Assembly: GCF_003034845.1 (NCBI RefSeq)
Contig: NZ_PZKC01000004.1
Location: 62,001 to 126,000 of the forward strand
Length of the DNA stretch: 64,000 nt
Direction: 5' to 3'
DNA from: Pseudothauera lacus
Lineage (GTDB): Bacteria; Pseudomonadota; Gammaproteobacteria; Burkholderiales; Rhodocyclaceae
In this document: positions 33,905-43,135 of the stretch, one piece after another
Numbering within the stretch: the first letter of the stretch is position 1
Layout: every line of letters starts with the position of its first letter
The notes under the pieces: model-generated
Told to the model about the DNA's origin: nothing
The model's database searches: none
What the model saw: the letters and a program-made list of their open reading frames with translations, nothing else
Translations under genes and position numbers: made by a program

Positions 33905-35104
33905 ATGAGCGAGCAAGAAGCACAGAACCTGCCCCTGCCCAAGGTGCTGATCGTCGACGATTCGCGCATGGTGCGGGCGTCGCTGATCCGCAACCTGCGC
34001 GGGCGCTTCCTGGTGCGCGAGGAGACCGACGGCGAGGCGGGCTGGGAGGCGCTGGTCATCGACCCCGACATCCGCATCGTCATCACCGACATCGGCATGC
34101 CGCGGCTCGATGGCTACGGCCTGCTCGAGCGCATCCGTGGCTCCAGGCTGACCCGGGTGCACGACCTGCCGGTGGTGGTGATCTCCGGCGAGGAGGACGA
34201 CGAGTCGCGCGAGCGCGCCCATCGTCTGGGGGCAAACGATTTCATCACCAAGGGCATCGGCGCTACCGAGCTGGTGGCCCGTCTCGAGTCGCTGGCGCGG
34301 CTCGCCGAGACCAGTCGTGACCTGGAAGAAAGCCGGGCGGCGCTTGCTGCGCAAAGCCCGGTCGATCCGGCCACCGGACTGGCCAATGAATCCTATCTGA
34401 ACTGGCACGCGGAACAGGAAATGGCTCTGGCACGCCGGCATCAGGTCGATATCAGCGCGATGGTGATTGAGATCGACCACTACGAGCAGCTCGTCGAATG
34501 GCACGGTCGCCATGTCGCCCAGCTGGTGACCCGCAAACTGTCCAAGATCCTCGGCAGCAAGGTGCGTCAGGAGGACACCATCGCCCAGCTCGCCCCGGAC
34601 CAGTTCGCGGTGCTGTCGCCAAGTACCGACGTCATCGGCTGCATCGCCTTCGCGCTGCGCATGCAGAAGGCCATGGACAAGCTGGTGATGACCTACCGCG
34701 ACGAGCGCATCCGCATCAGCGTCACCGCCGGGGTGGCGAGCTCTTCGGTCGACGGCATGCACACCGTCAGCCACCTCATCGGCATCGCCGTGCAGCGCGC
34801 CCTGGAAGGGCGGGCGGCGGGTGGCAACCGCGTGGTCGCGGACAAGGGCGAGGTCGGCCAGGATTTCGTCGACAGGTTCTTCAAGCAGGTGGTCAGCATC
34901 GACCACGCGCTCTTCCAGCTCAAGGCCGGTGGTGCCGACGAGGTCGCCGTACGCCTGCCCGAAGTGGTCGCTACCCTCATGCCGCTGTTCGAGTTGATAG
35001 AATCGAACCTGCGCTGCGGCATGCCGCTGGACGAACTGCGCAAGCACGTTCCCGAGCCGGCCACCGAAGGCGACGACCAGGAATATACCCGGACATCGAT
35101 ATAA
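33905..35104 (+). CDS. Response regulator with degenerate GGDEF domain
   Basis: This 399-residue protein starts with a CheY-like receiver domain (phosphoacceptor D62 in VITDIGMPRLDGYG, conserved K in FITKG). A short linker and a GGDEF-like domain (about 145-315) follow. The active-site motif is replaced by APDQF at 230-234, so diguanylate cyclase activity is very unlikely. The last ~80 residues form a helical tail with no family recognised. It may bind c-di-GMP or act as a protein-interaction output. It starts 22 bases after acuI and may share its transcript; the cognate kinase is not adjacent. Confidence 0.88.
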   Translation: MSEQEAQNLPLPKVLIVDDSRMVRASLIRNLRGRFLVREETDGEAGWEALVIDPDIRIVITDIGMPRLDGYGLLERIRGSRLTRVHDLPVVVISGEEDDESRERAHRLGANDFITKGIGATELVARLESLARLAETSRDLEESRAALAAQSPVDPATGLANESYLNWHAEQEMALARRHQVDISAMVIEIDHYEQLVEWHGRHVAQLVTRKLSKILGSKVRQEDTIAQLAPDQFAVLSPSTDVIGCIAFALRMQKAMDKLVMTYRDERIRISVTAGVASSSVDGMHTVSHLIGIAVQRALEGRAAGGNRVVADKGEVGQDFVDRFFKQVVSIDHALFQLKAGGADEVAVRLPEVVATLMPLFELIESNLRCGMPLDELRKHVPEPATEGDDQEYTRTSI

Positions 35105-35215
35105 CAGGAGCCTGCGGCCGCGTGCGGACCGCCGGACCACATCGTGCGGGCCGAGCCCTGCGGCACCGCACCCGTTTCATGTATTTGGGGACAACACAGA
35201 AGGGAGAGGATGCGC

Positions 35216-37108
35216 ATGAGCGATTACAAGCAGTTCCACCGCCGTTCCATCGAGGATCGTGACGGTTTCTGGGCCGAGCAGGCCCAACTGGTGCATTGGA
35301 ACAAGCCGGCCGAACAGGTCTGCGATTTCTCGCGCCCGCCGTTCGTCAAGTGGTTCAAGGGTGGCGAGACCAACCTGTGCTTCAACGCCGTTGACCGCCA
35401 CGCCGCCGAGCGCCCGAATGATCGCGCGCTGGTCTATATCTCCACCGAGACCAACGAAGAGAAGGTCTACTCCTTCGCCGAACTGCAGCGCGAAGTCGAG
35501 CGCATGGCGGCGATCTACCTCGAACTCGGGGTGAAGCGCGGCGATCGCGTGCTGATCTACATGCCGATGATCGCCGAGGCCGCCTTTGCGATGCTCGCCT
35601 GCGCGCGCATCGGCGCCATCCACTCGGTGGTCTTCGGCGGCTTTGCCGCCGGCTCGCTGGCCACCCGCATCGACGACGCCAAGCCGGTGCTGATGGTGAG
35701 CTCGGACGCCGGCATGCGCAACGGCAAGCCGGTGCCCTACAAGCATCTGGTGGATGAGGCCTGCAAGCTGGCAGAGTTCCCGCCCGCCAAGGTGCTGTTG
35801 GTCGACCGCGGCCTCGACAAGGGTTTCCCCAGGGTCGAGGGGCGCGACGTCGATTACGCCAGCCTGCGCGCCAAGCACATGGACGCCCAGGTACCGGTGA
35901 CCTGGCTGGAATCCTCCGAGCCCAGCTACATCCTGTACACCTCCGGCACCACCGGCAAGCCCAAGGGCGTGCAGCGCGATACCGGTGGCTACACCGTGGC
36001 GCTGGCCGCGTCGATGAAGCACATCTTCACCGGCGGCAAGGGCGAGACCATGTTCTCCACCTCCGACATCGGCTGGGTGGTCGGTCACAGCTACATCGTC
36101 TATGGCCCGCTGGTCGCCGGCATGGCCACCATCATGTACGAAGGCACGCCGCTGCGTCCGGATGCCGGGATCTGGTGGCAGATCGTCGAGAAGTACAAGG
36201 TCAACGTGATGTTCTCCGCGCCCACCGCGGTGCGCGTGCTGAAGAAGCAGGATCCGGCCTTCCTGAAGAAGTACGACCTGTCCTCCCTCAAGCACCTGTT
36301 CCTCGCCGGTGAGCCGCTCGACGAGACCAGCCACAAGTGGATCATGGACGAGCTCGGCATCCCGGTGATCGACAACTACTGGCAGACCGAGACCGGCTGG
36401 CCGATGCTGGCGATCTGCCGCGGCGTCGAGGAGAGCCGCATCAAGCTCGGCTCGCCCGCCTTCCCGGTGTACGGCTACGACCTGCGCATCTTCCGCGAGG
36501 ATGGCAGCGAGTGCGGTGCCGAGGAGAAGGGCATCGTCGGCATCGTGCCGCCGCTGCCGCCGGGCTGCCTGTCGACGGTGTGGGGCCAGGACGAGCGCTT
36601 CGTGTCCACCTACTTCAGCCTGTTCACCGACCCGGTGGTGTACTCGTCGTCGGACTGGGGTATCAAGGATGCCGACGGCTATCACACCATCCTCGGTCGC
36701 ATGGACGACGTCATCAACGTCGCCGGCCACCGTCTTGGCACCCGCGAGATCGAGGAGGCCGTGCAGGCCCACCCGGCGATTGCCGAAGTGGCCGTGGTCG
36801 GTGTCGCCGACGAGGTCAAGGGACAGATGCCGATGGCCTTCGCCGTGGTCAAGAATGCCGATGACGTGGATAGCGCCGAGAAGCGTGCCGAGCTCGAGAA
36901 GGCGGTGATGAAGACCGTCGACAACATGCTCGGTGCCATTGCCCGTCCCAGCCGCGTGCACTTCATCACCGGACTGCCCAAGACCCGCTCCGGCAAGATG
37001 CTGCGCCGTTCCATCCAGGCGCTGGCCGAAGGCCGCGATCCGGGCGATCTGACCACCATCGACGATCCCAGCACGCTGGAGCAGATCAGGTCCGCGCTGG
37101 CCGGCTGA
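35216..37108 (+). CDS. prpE: Propionyl-CoA synthetase PrpE
   Basis: This is a 630-residue ANL-superfamily acyl-CoA ligase. It activates propionate with ATP to propionyl-AMP and then to propionyl-CoA. Motifs include the P-loop YTSGTTGKPKGVQRDTGG, the adenylate-binding NYWQTETGWP and the catalytic lysine near the end in KTRSGKMLRR, the residue that protein acetylases/acylases modify. Sequence hallmarks (VGHSYIVYGPL, GMATIMYEGTP) and length fit PrpE rather than acetyl-CoA synthetase. I chose ATG 35216, which has GGGAGAGG upstream. A stem-loop follows the gene. Confidence 0.95.
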   Translation: MSDYKQFHRRSIEDRDGFWAEQAQLVHWNKPAEQVCDFSRPPFVKWFKGGETNLCFNAVDRHAAERPNDRALVYISTETNEEKVYSFAELQREVERMAAIYLELGVKRGDRVLIYMPMIAEAAFAMLACARIGAIHSVVFGGFAAGSLATRIDDAKPVLMVSSDAGMRNGKPVPYKHLVDEACKLAEFPPAKVLLVDRGLDKGFPRVEGRDVDYASLRAKHMDAQVPVTWLESSEPSYILYTSGTTGKPKGVQRDTGGYTVALAASMKHIFTGGKGETMFSTSDIGWVVGHSYIVYGPLVAGMATIMYEGTPLRPDAGIWWQIVEKYKVNVMFSAPTAVRVLKKQDPAFLKKYDLSSLKHLFLAGEPLDETSHKWIMDELGIPVIDNYWQTETGWPMLAICRGVEESRIKLGSPAFPVYGYDLRIFREDGSECGAEEKGIVGIVPPLPPGCLSTVWGQDERFVSTYFSLFTDPVVYSSSDWGIKDADGYHTILGRMDDVINVAGHRLGTREIEEAVQAHPAIAEVAVVGVADEVKGQMPMAFAVVKNADDVDSAEKRAELEKAVMKTVDNMLGAIARPSRVHFITGLPKTRSGKMLRRSIQALAEGRDPGDLTTIDDPSTLEQIRSALAG

Positions 37109-37135
37109 GCGGCCGTCCGGCTCTGCCGCAGTACC

Positions 37136-37160
37136 CGAGGCCCGCCCCGTGCGGGCCTCG
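37136..37160 (+). terminator. Stem-loop after prpE
   Basis: A perfect 10-base stem (CGAGGCCCGC at 37136-37145 with 37151-37160) has a 5-base loop. There is no T tract, so its strength as an intrinsic terminator is uncertain. Confidence 0.55.
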
Positions 37161-37178
37161 TCACGTGAGGGCGTATGC

Positions 37179-37670
37179 ATGAAGATTTTTCTCCTCGGCT
37201 GTCTCCTGGCGGTTGTGGCGGTGCTCGCCGGTGCCCGCTTCGGCCTCTTCGCGGGGCAGCGCCCGCACGACCTGGGCGTCGCCGATGGCCGTCTGAAGGC
37301 GCCCGCGGTAACGCCCAACAGCGTAAGCAGCCAGACTGCCCTCCATCCGGACCACCCGCAGGCCGACTACGCCCGCATTGCCCCCCTGGCGCTGCGCGGG
37401 CAGCCCCCGGCGGCGGCCATGCAGGCGCTGGCCGGGCTGCTGCGCACGACGCCGGGCATCACCGTGATCGTCGCGCGCGACGACTACATCCATGCCGAGG
37501 CACGCACGCCCTGGCTGGGCTTCGTCGATGACCTCGAGTTCCACGCCGCGGGTGATGCCGCGGCGATCGACCTGCGCTCCGCCAGCCGCCTGGGGCGCAA
37601 GGATTTCGGCGTCAACCGCCGCCGCATCGAAGCGCTGCGGGGACGCTGGGAGACAGGGGCGCTTCGATAA
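37179..37670 (+). CDS. DUF1499 family exported/membrane-anchored protein
   Basis: This is a 163-residue protein with an N-terminal hydrophobic segment (MKIFLLGCLLAVVAVLAGAR, signal or anchor) and a DUF1499 domain. The domain hallmarks are HPDHPQADYARIAPL and the C-terminal RSASRLGRKDFGVNRRRIEALR. The function of the family is unknown. I chose ATG 37179, which has GAGGG 8 bases upstream; an in-frame start at 37149 would lie in the terminator. The gene is alone, between the prpE stem-loop and a MITE-like element. Confidence 0.88.
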   Translation: MKIFLLGCLLAVVAVLAGARFGLFAGQRPHDLGVADGRLKAPAVTPNSVSSQTALHPDHPQADYARIAPLALRGQPPAAAMQALAGLLRTTPGITVIVARDDYIHAEARTPWLGFVDDLEFHAAGDAAAIDLRSASRLGRKDFGVNRRRIEALRGRWETGALR

Positions 37671-37718
37671 GGGGAACCCGCAGTGCGCTTCGCCTGTCCA
37701 TGAGATACATTTAAACCA

Positions 37719-37944
37719 GAAACCTCAGTTGATCGCTCTAAGTGATCGCGGACGCCTTACAGGGCTTGGAGTAGGTGCCCTCGACAGCGATCACCCGGCT
37801 GTGAGCCCGCTACGCGCCCGATTGCACGCCTGGCGCGCCGCCTGGCCGCGTTGCTCCTCCTTGCAGGGGCTAGCCATGCTGCCTTGTCGCGCCTTGCCAG
37901 ACGACGCGCCAGACGCACACTCGAGCACGTCCAACTGAGGTTTC
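37719..37944. mobile_element. MITE-like element with 13-base terminal inverted repeats
   Basis: The 226-base stretch is bounded by perfect inverted repeats, GAAACCTCAGTTG at 37719-37731 and CAACTGAGGTTTC at 37932-37944. Inside there is no plausible gene, but there are further inverted segments (for example GATCGCTCTAAGTGATCG and GGCTAGCC). Size, ends and position between two operons fit a non-autonomous mobile element. I see no clear target-site duplication and no second copy in the window. Confidence 0.55.
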
Positions 37945-37965
37945 CAGGTTCAAGAACACAGCAGG

Positions 37966-37989
37966 CGCCCGTTGCGGGCGTTTCGTTTG
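37966..37989 (+). terminator. Small terminator-like hairpin before mrpA
   Basis: A 6-base GC stem (CGCCCG at 37966-37971 with CGGGCG at 37975-37980) with loop TTG is followed by TTTCGTTT. It lies between the MITE-like element and mrpA, and could end read-through from the left or act as an attenuator in the mrp leader. Confidence 0.5.
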
Positions 37990-38031
37990 TAAGGGGAGGC
38001 GATTGACCATGTACTGCCGGAGTTTGCAGGG

Positions 38032-40764
38032 GTGCTGAACGCGGTTCTGGGTATCGCGCTGGCGATGCTGCTGGCGCCGGCCCTGTCGCGCGTGCTCGAC
38101 GACCGCGCCGGTTTCCTGCTCGCCGCGGCGCCGCTGGCGGCTTTCGTCTGGTTCGTGCTGCAGGTGCCGGTGGTGGCCGGTGGCGGCGAACTCATCGAGG
38201 CGCTGGCCTGGGTGCCGGCGCTGGAGGTGACGCTGGCCTTCCGTCTCGACGGCCTGTCGCTCCTCTTCGCGCTGCTGGTTTCCGGCATCGGCACGCTGAT
38301 CGTGCTCTACGCCGGCGCCTATCTGTCCGACCACCATCACCTCGGGCGCTTCTATGCCTACCTGCTCGGTTTCATGGCGGCGATGCTGGGTCTGGTGCTG
38401 GCCGACGACTTCATCGCCATGTTCGTGTTCTGGGAGCTCACCAGCGTTGCCTCCTTCCTGTTGATCGCCTTCCTGCACGAGAAGAGCGATTCGCGCCGTG
38501 CGGCACTGCAGGCCCTGTTGATCACCGGTGGCGGCGGGCTGGCGCTGCTCGCCGGGCTCATCCTGCTCGGCGTGGTCAGCGACAGCTGGCAATTCTCCGC
38601 GCTGCAGGCCGCGGCGGTCGAGGGCCACGTGCTCTATCCGGCCATCGTCGTGCTGATCCTCATCGGCTGCTTCACCAAGTCGGCGCAACTGCCTTTCCAT
38701 CTCTGGCTGCCCAATGCGATGGCGGCGCCGACGCCGGTATCGGCCTACCTCCACTCCGCGACCATGGTGAAGGCGGGGGTGTATCTGATGGCCCGCCTCA
38801 ATCCCGTGTTCGGCGGGCCCGAGGGCTGGGGCACGGTGCTGGTGGTGGTGGGGGCGGCGACCGCGCTGGTGGGGGCGGTGCTGGCGATCCGCCAGACTGA
38901 CCTGAAGCGCATCCTCGCCTACACCACGGTGACCGTGCTCGGCCAGCTCACCATGCTGATCGGCACCAACACGACCTACGGGCTGCAGGCCTTCGTCATT
39001 TACCTGCTTGCGCATTCGCTCTACAAGGGCGCGCTGTTCATGGCCGTGGGTGCGGTCGACCACGCTACCGGCACCCGCGAACTGGGGCGCCTCGGAGGGC
39101 TGATCCGCTTCATGCCGCTGACCGGCGCGGCGGTGGCCCTGGCGGCCTTCTCCAACGCCGGTCTGCCGCCGTTCTTCGGCTTCATAGCGAAGGAGTTCAA
39201 GTACACCGGGCTGATCGAACTCGGCCCGCTGGGCTGGCTGAGCACCGGGGTGATGATCGCCACCAATGCCTTGCTGCTGACCGCCGCCGGGCTGGTCTTC
39301 ATCCGCACCTTCCTGGGCCGCAAGGGACGTTATCCGCGCGTGCCGCACGAGGTCAGCGCGCCGATGTGGGCGGGGCCGATGGTGCTGGCGCTGGGGGGCT
39401 TTGCGCTCGGGGCTTTCAACAACCTGCCCGAGGTGTGGCTGGTCAATGCCGCAGTGCAGGCGGTGGCGCGCGGTCCGGTGGAGGTCAACCTGTATCTCTG
39501 GGGCGGCATCACCCCGGCCCTGGTGGCCAGCGCGCTGACCGTCTCGCTGGGGGCGCTGGCCTATGTCTTCCGTTACCAGGTGCGCCTGCGTCTGGCGCGT
39601 CTGCGGGTGTTCTGGCGGATCAGCGGTGACCTCATCTGGGATCGCATGCTGAAGCGCCTGTTCGTCTTTGCCGGCACCCTCGCGGGCAACTTCCAGCACG
39701 GCTCCCTGCGCCTGCACATGAGCCTGCTGGCGCTGGTCGCCACCGCCGTGGCAGTGCTCGCCGTGATTGCCATGCCCGGCAGCCTGCTCGCTGCGGCGGA
39801 TACCTATGCGCCCTTGTCGCCGGCCGGGCTGGCGGGCTGCGCGCTGGCCGTGTGCGGCGCGGCCGGGGCTGCGGTGATGCGTGGGCGCTTGGCTCTGGTG
39901 GCGGCGCTGGGGCTGTCGGGGCTGGGGCTGGCGCTTTTCTTCCTGGCTGCCAACGCGCCCGACGTCGCGGTGACCCAGTTGATGGTGGAAACCCTCACCG
40001 TGGTCTTTCTCGCCCTGGTGCTGCGGCGCATGCCGCCGATGCGGGTGGTGGGTTCGCGCGCGCCGCTGGTGCGGCGCTATCACGCTGTGGTGGCCGGCCT
40101 GTTCGGGGTTGCGGCGACCTTGCTGGTGCTGGCTGCGGTCAGTCAGCCGCTGCCGGGCGGGATCGCCTCGTGGTTCATGCACAACAGCCTGCCCGGCGGA
40201 CACGGGGCGAACGTGGTGAACGTGATCCTGGTCGATTTCCGAGCGCTCGACACGCTCGGCGAGATCCTCGTCGTCGGCCTCGCCGGTCTTGCCGCGGCAA
40301 CGCTGCTGGGCGAGGGGCGCGGACCGGCGATGAGCCGCCAGCAGGGCCGTGCCGGTTTCGATTCGGTGTTCCTGCGCCAGGGCATGCGGCCGTTGGCGAC
40401 CCTGCTGACGCTTGTTTCGCTGGTGTTGCTGTGGCGCGGCCACAACCTTCTCGGCGGTGGTTTCATCGGCGGGCTGGTGGCGGCCACCGGGCTGGTCTTG
40501 CTGGCCCTGGGCTTCGGCGTGCCGCTGGTGCGCCGTCTGCTGCGCGTGTCGCCGGCCTGGCTGGTGGGCGCCGGTCTGGCGTGTGCACTGGGCGCCGGCC
40601 TGCTCGGTCTGCTCGCCGGCGAGGCCTTCCTCACCGGGCTGTGGGCGGCGCCGGCGGGGCTGCCGCTGGGGACGCCGCTGCTGTTCGACGTCGGGGTGTT
40701 CCTGACCGTGCTGGGTGCGGTGCTGCACATGCTGTTCCGCCTGCTGGAAAGCGAGGAGGACTGA
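38032..40764 (+). CDS. mrpA: Mrp Na+/H+ antiporter subunit A fused to subunit B
   Basis: This is a 910-residue polytopic membrane protein. The N-terminal two thirds is the complex I NuoL-like proton-translocating unit (LMARLNPVFGGPEGWG, IRQTDLKRILAYTTVTVLGQLTML and the SLYKGALFMAVGAVDH segment). The last ~300 residues carry the MrpA C-terminal and MrpB-like parts, so no separate mrpB exists, as in group 2 mrp/mnh operons. With MrpC-G it forms a monovalent cation/proton antiporter. I chose GTG 38032, which has GGAG 9 bases upstream; codons back to the in-frame stop at 37990 hold no ATG, GTG or TTG. A 9-codon ORF (ATG 38009, with GGGGAGG upstream) ends across this start and may couple translation. 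Confidence 0.93.
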   Translation: MLNAVLGIALAMLLAPALSRVLDDRAGFLLAAAPLAAFVWFVLQVPVVAGGGELIEALAWVPALEVTLAFRLDGLSLLFALLVSGIGTLIVLYAGAYLSDHHHLGRFYAYLLGFMAAMLGLVLADDFIAMFVFWELTSVASFLLIAFLHEKSDSRRAALQALLITGGGGLALLAGLILLGVVSDSWQFSALQAAAVEGHVLYPAIVVLILIGCFTKSAQLPFHLWLPNAMAAPTPVSAYLHSATMVKAGVYLMARLNPVFGGPEGWGTVLVVVGAATALVGAVLAIRQTDLKRILAYTTVTVLGQLTMLIGTNTTYGLQAFVIYLLAHSLYKGALFMAVGAVDHATGTRELGRLGGLIRFMPLTGAAVALAAFSNAGLPPFFGFIAKEFKYTGLIELGPLGWLSTGVMIATNALLLTAAGLVFIRTFLGRKGRYPRVPHEVSAPMWAGPMVLALGGFALGAFNNLPEVWLVNAAVQAVARGPVEVNLYLWGGITPALVASALTVSLGALAYVFRYQVRLRLARLRVFWRISGDLIWDRMLKRLFVFAGTLAGNFQHGSLRLHMSLLALVATAVAVLAVIAMPGSLLAAADTYAPLSPAGLAGCALAVCGAAGAAVMRGRLALVAALGLSGLGLALFFLAANAPDVAVTQLMVETLTVVFLALVLRRMPPMRVVGSRAPLVRRYHAVVAGLFGVAATLLVLAAVSQPLPGGIASWFMHNSLPGGHGANVVNVILVDFRALDTLGEILVVGLAGLAAATLLGEGRGPAMSRQQGRAGFDSVFLRQGMRPLATLLTLVSLVLLWRGHNLLGGGFIGGLVAATGLVLLALGFGVPLVRRLLRVSPAWLVGAGLACALGAGLLGLLAGEAFLTGLWAAPAGLPLGTPLLFDVGVFLTVLGAVLHMLFRLLESEED

Positions 40765-40765
40765 C

Positions 40766-41149
40766 ATGGAATTGATTGCTGCGCTGACCGTCGGCGTGCT
40801 GGTGGCCATCGGTGTCTGGCTGCTTCTCGACCGCAATCTGGTGCGTGTGGTGCTGGGCGTGGTGGTGCTTGGCAACGCCATCAACCTCGCCGTGCTTACT
40901 GCCGGCCGCCTCGGTGGGCAGGCCGCTGCCTTCGTGCCCGGCGGGGTGGTGCCGGAAGCGGCCGCCAATCCGCTGCCGCAGGCGCTGGTGCTGACCGCCA
41001 TCGTCATCGGTTTTGCGCTGTTCGTCTTCGCGCTGGCAGTGCTCAAGCGCACCCGCGAAGAGCATGACAGCACCGAGACCGACCGCATCACCCGTGTTGC
41101 CGAGGCGCCTGCGCCTGATCTGCCCGCCGACGGCAAGGAGGGGGCATGA
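40766..41149 (+). CDS. mrpC: Mrp antiporter subunit C
   Basis: This is a 127-residue NuoK-like protein with three membrane helices (ALTVGVLVAIGVWLLL, VVLGVVVLGNAINLAVLTAG, ALVLTAIVIGFALFVFALAVL). It follows mrpA after one base and overlaps mrpD (ATGA). I chose ATG 40766, preceded by GAGGAGG. Confidence 0.93.
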   Translation: MELIAALTVGVLVAIGVWLLLDRNLVRVVLGVVVLGNAINLAVLTAGRLGGQAAAFVPGGVVPEAAANPLPQALVLTAIVIGFALFVFALAVLKRTREEHDSTETDRITRVAEAPAPDLPADGKEGA

Positions 41150-42639
41150 ACGCCTGGCTGGTCGCGCCGATCGCGATTCCTCTCGTTACCCTCGTGCTGT
41201 GCATGTTGTGGCGGCGCAATCCGCCGCTGGTGGCGGCGCTCAGCGTGCTTGGTGCGGCGGCGCTGACCGTGGTTGGCCTGGCCCTGGTCGGCAAGGTTGC
41301 CGACGGCGCCATCCTCGCCGGACAGATGGGGGGGTGGCAGGCGCCCTACGGCATCTCGCTGGTCATCGACCGGCTGGCCGCGGCGATGGTGGCGATCACC
41401 GGGGTGATCGGGCTGGCGACAGTGGTGTATGGCGTGAGCCGCCCCGGCGACCCGGCGGTGGGGCGCGATTTCCACCTCTTCGTGCAGGGACTGCTGACCG
41501 GCGTCTGCGGCGCCTTCATCACCGGCGACGTGTTCAATCTCTATGTCTGGTTCGAGGTGCTGCTGATCGCCTCCTTCGCGCTGATGGTCCTCGGCGGCGG
41601 GGCGCGGCGCCTGTCGGGCACGGTGGTGTATGTGTTCCTCAACCTGCTCGCGACCCTGCTTTTCCTGCTTGCCGCAGGCCTGCTCTACGGCGCCACCGGC
41701 ACCCTCAACATGGCCGAGCTGGCAGTGCACGCCGCAGCCGGGGAGGTGCCCGCGGGCGGTATCGTGGCGGTGGTGCTGATGCTGCTGGCCTTCTCCATCA
41801 AGGCCGCGCTGTTCCCGGTGTTCGGCTGGCTGCCGGCGTCCTACCACGTGGCGTGGACGCCGGTGTCGGCGCTGTTCGCCGGTCTGCTCACCAAGGTCGG
41901 GGTGTATGCGCTGATCCGCATCGTCACGCTGGTCTGGCCGCAGGCCGGACTGGCCCATGAGGTGCTGCTGTGGGTGGCCTGCTTCACCATGCTGGTGGGG
42001 GTGCTGGGCGCGGCGGCGCAGACCGAAGTGCGCCGTATCCTCTCCTTCCACATCGTCAGCCAGGTCGGCTACATGGTGCTGGGGCTCGCGCTCGCCACGC
42101 CGCTGGCGCTGGCCGGGGCAGTGTTCTATCTCATCCATCACATCGTCGTGAAGGCCAACCTGTTCTTCATCGGCGGGCTGGCGGCACGCATTGCCGGCTC
42201 GGAGCGCCTCGCGGCGATGGGCGGGCTGTACGCCCACGCGCCCTGGCTGGCAATCCTGTTCGCCATCCCGGCGCTGTCGCTCGCAGGCATTCCGCCCTTG
42301 TCGGGGTTCTGGGCGAAGTTCGTGCTGGTCAAGGCCAGCCTCGACACCGGCGCCTGGATTGCCGCCGCGGTGGCCCTGATCACCGGGGTGTTCACCTTGC
42401 TGTCGATGAGCAAGATCTGGAACGAGGCCTTCCTCAAGGCCCACCCCCAGGGTGAGGGCGCATTGCGCCGCGCAACCGGCAGTGCGCCGGCCTATGCCGC
42501 GGTGGCGGTACTGGCGGCGATCACCGTGGCGATCGGCCTGGCGGCCGGGCCGGTGATGGCGTATGCGGTGGCTGCCGCGGCGCAGCTTGCCGATCCGTCG
42601 GCGTACGCAGGCGCGGTGTTTGCCGCGGGAGGGCGCTGA
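41146..42639 (+). CDS. mrpD: Mrp antiporter subunit D
   Basis: This is a 497-residue NuoM/N-like proton-translocating subunit with about 14 helices. Hallmarks are WFEVLLIASFALMVLGG, the lysine-bearing helix SIKAALFPVFGWLPASYH and the segment EVRRILSFHIVSQVGYM. It starts inside the mrpC stop codon (ATGA) and is followed one base after its stop by mrpE. Confidence 0.94.
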   Translation: MNAWLVAPIAIPLVTLVLCMLWRRNPPLVAALSVLGAAALTVVGLALVGKVADGAILAGQMGGWQAPYGISLVIDRLAAAMVAITGVIGLATVVYGVSRPGDPAVGRDFHLFVQGLLTGVCGAFITGDVFNLYVWFEVLLIASFALMVLGGGARRLSGTVVYVFLNLLATLLFLLAAGLLYGATGTLNMAELAVHAAAGEVPAGGIVAVVLMLLAFSIKAALFPVFGWLPASYHVAWTPVSALFAGLLTKVGVYALIRIVTLVWPQAGLAHEVLLWVACFTMLVGVLGAAAQTEVRRILSFHIVSQVGYMVLGLALATPLALAGAVFYLIHHIVVKANLFFIGGLAARIAGSERLAAMGGLYAHAPWLAILFAIPALSLAGIPPLSGFWAKFVLVKASLDTGAWIAAAVALITGVFTLLSMSKIWNEAFLKAHPQGEGALRRATGSAPAYAAVAVLAAITVAIGLAAGPVMAYAVAAAAQLADPSAYAGAVFAAGGR

Positions 42640-42640
42640 G

Positions 42641-43135
42641 ATGCTGGCGGTTCATCTGCTGCTTGCCGTCGGCCTGGCTGCCTTCGCCGATGCGCTGTCG
42701 CCTTCGGGGGTGGTGCTGGCCTTCGTGCTGATCTACGTGCTGCTGCGCCTGTCCTCGCGCTTGCTGGGGATGCGCGCGTATGTCGTGAGGCTGGAGCTCG
42801 GGGTGTGCTTCGTGGGCTGGTTCGCGCTGGAGATCCTCAAGGCCAGCCTCGATGTGGCCCGCCTGGTGCTGGCGCGCAGGGTGGCGATCGCCCCGGCAGT
42901 GCTGCGGGTCAGGCTGGTGCGTCGCGACGAGCGCGTGGCTACCCTGCTGGGGTGTCTGCTGACGCTGACGCCGGGCACCCTGGCTCTCGATTACGATGCC
43001 GCAGGCGGTGTCCTCTACGTCCATGCGCTGGATACCGATGGGGCCTCGGCGGTGGAGGACAGCGTGCGGCGCATCGAGGCGCGCCTGCTGGCGTGGCTGG
43101 ACGCGGGGCGGCCGGCAAGGGAGGAAGTGCAATGA
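42641..43135 (+). CDS. mrpE: Mrp antiporter subunit E
   Basis: This is a 164-residue subunit with two or three N-terminal membrane helices and a cytoplasmic tail with LLTLTPGTLALDYD, the hallmark of MrpE. I chose ATG 42641, which directly follows the mrpD stop and has GGGAGGG upstream. The stop overlaps mrpF (ATGA). Confidence 0.93.
   Translation: MLAVHLLLAVGLAAFADALSPSGVVLAFVLIYVLLRLSSRLLGMRAYVVRLELGVCFVGWFALEILKASLDVARLVLARRVAIAPAVLRVRLVRRDERVATLLGCLLTLTPGTLALDYDAAGGVLYVHALDTDGASAVEDSVRRIEARLLAWLDAGRPAREEVQ

Noticed and set aside
37870-42444. 1524-codon open frame on the minus strand opposite the mrp operon
   Set aside because: It lies antisense to well-recognised mrpA, mrpC and mrpD genes. 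Its His/Arg/Gln-rich translation is the usual by-product of high third-position GC.
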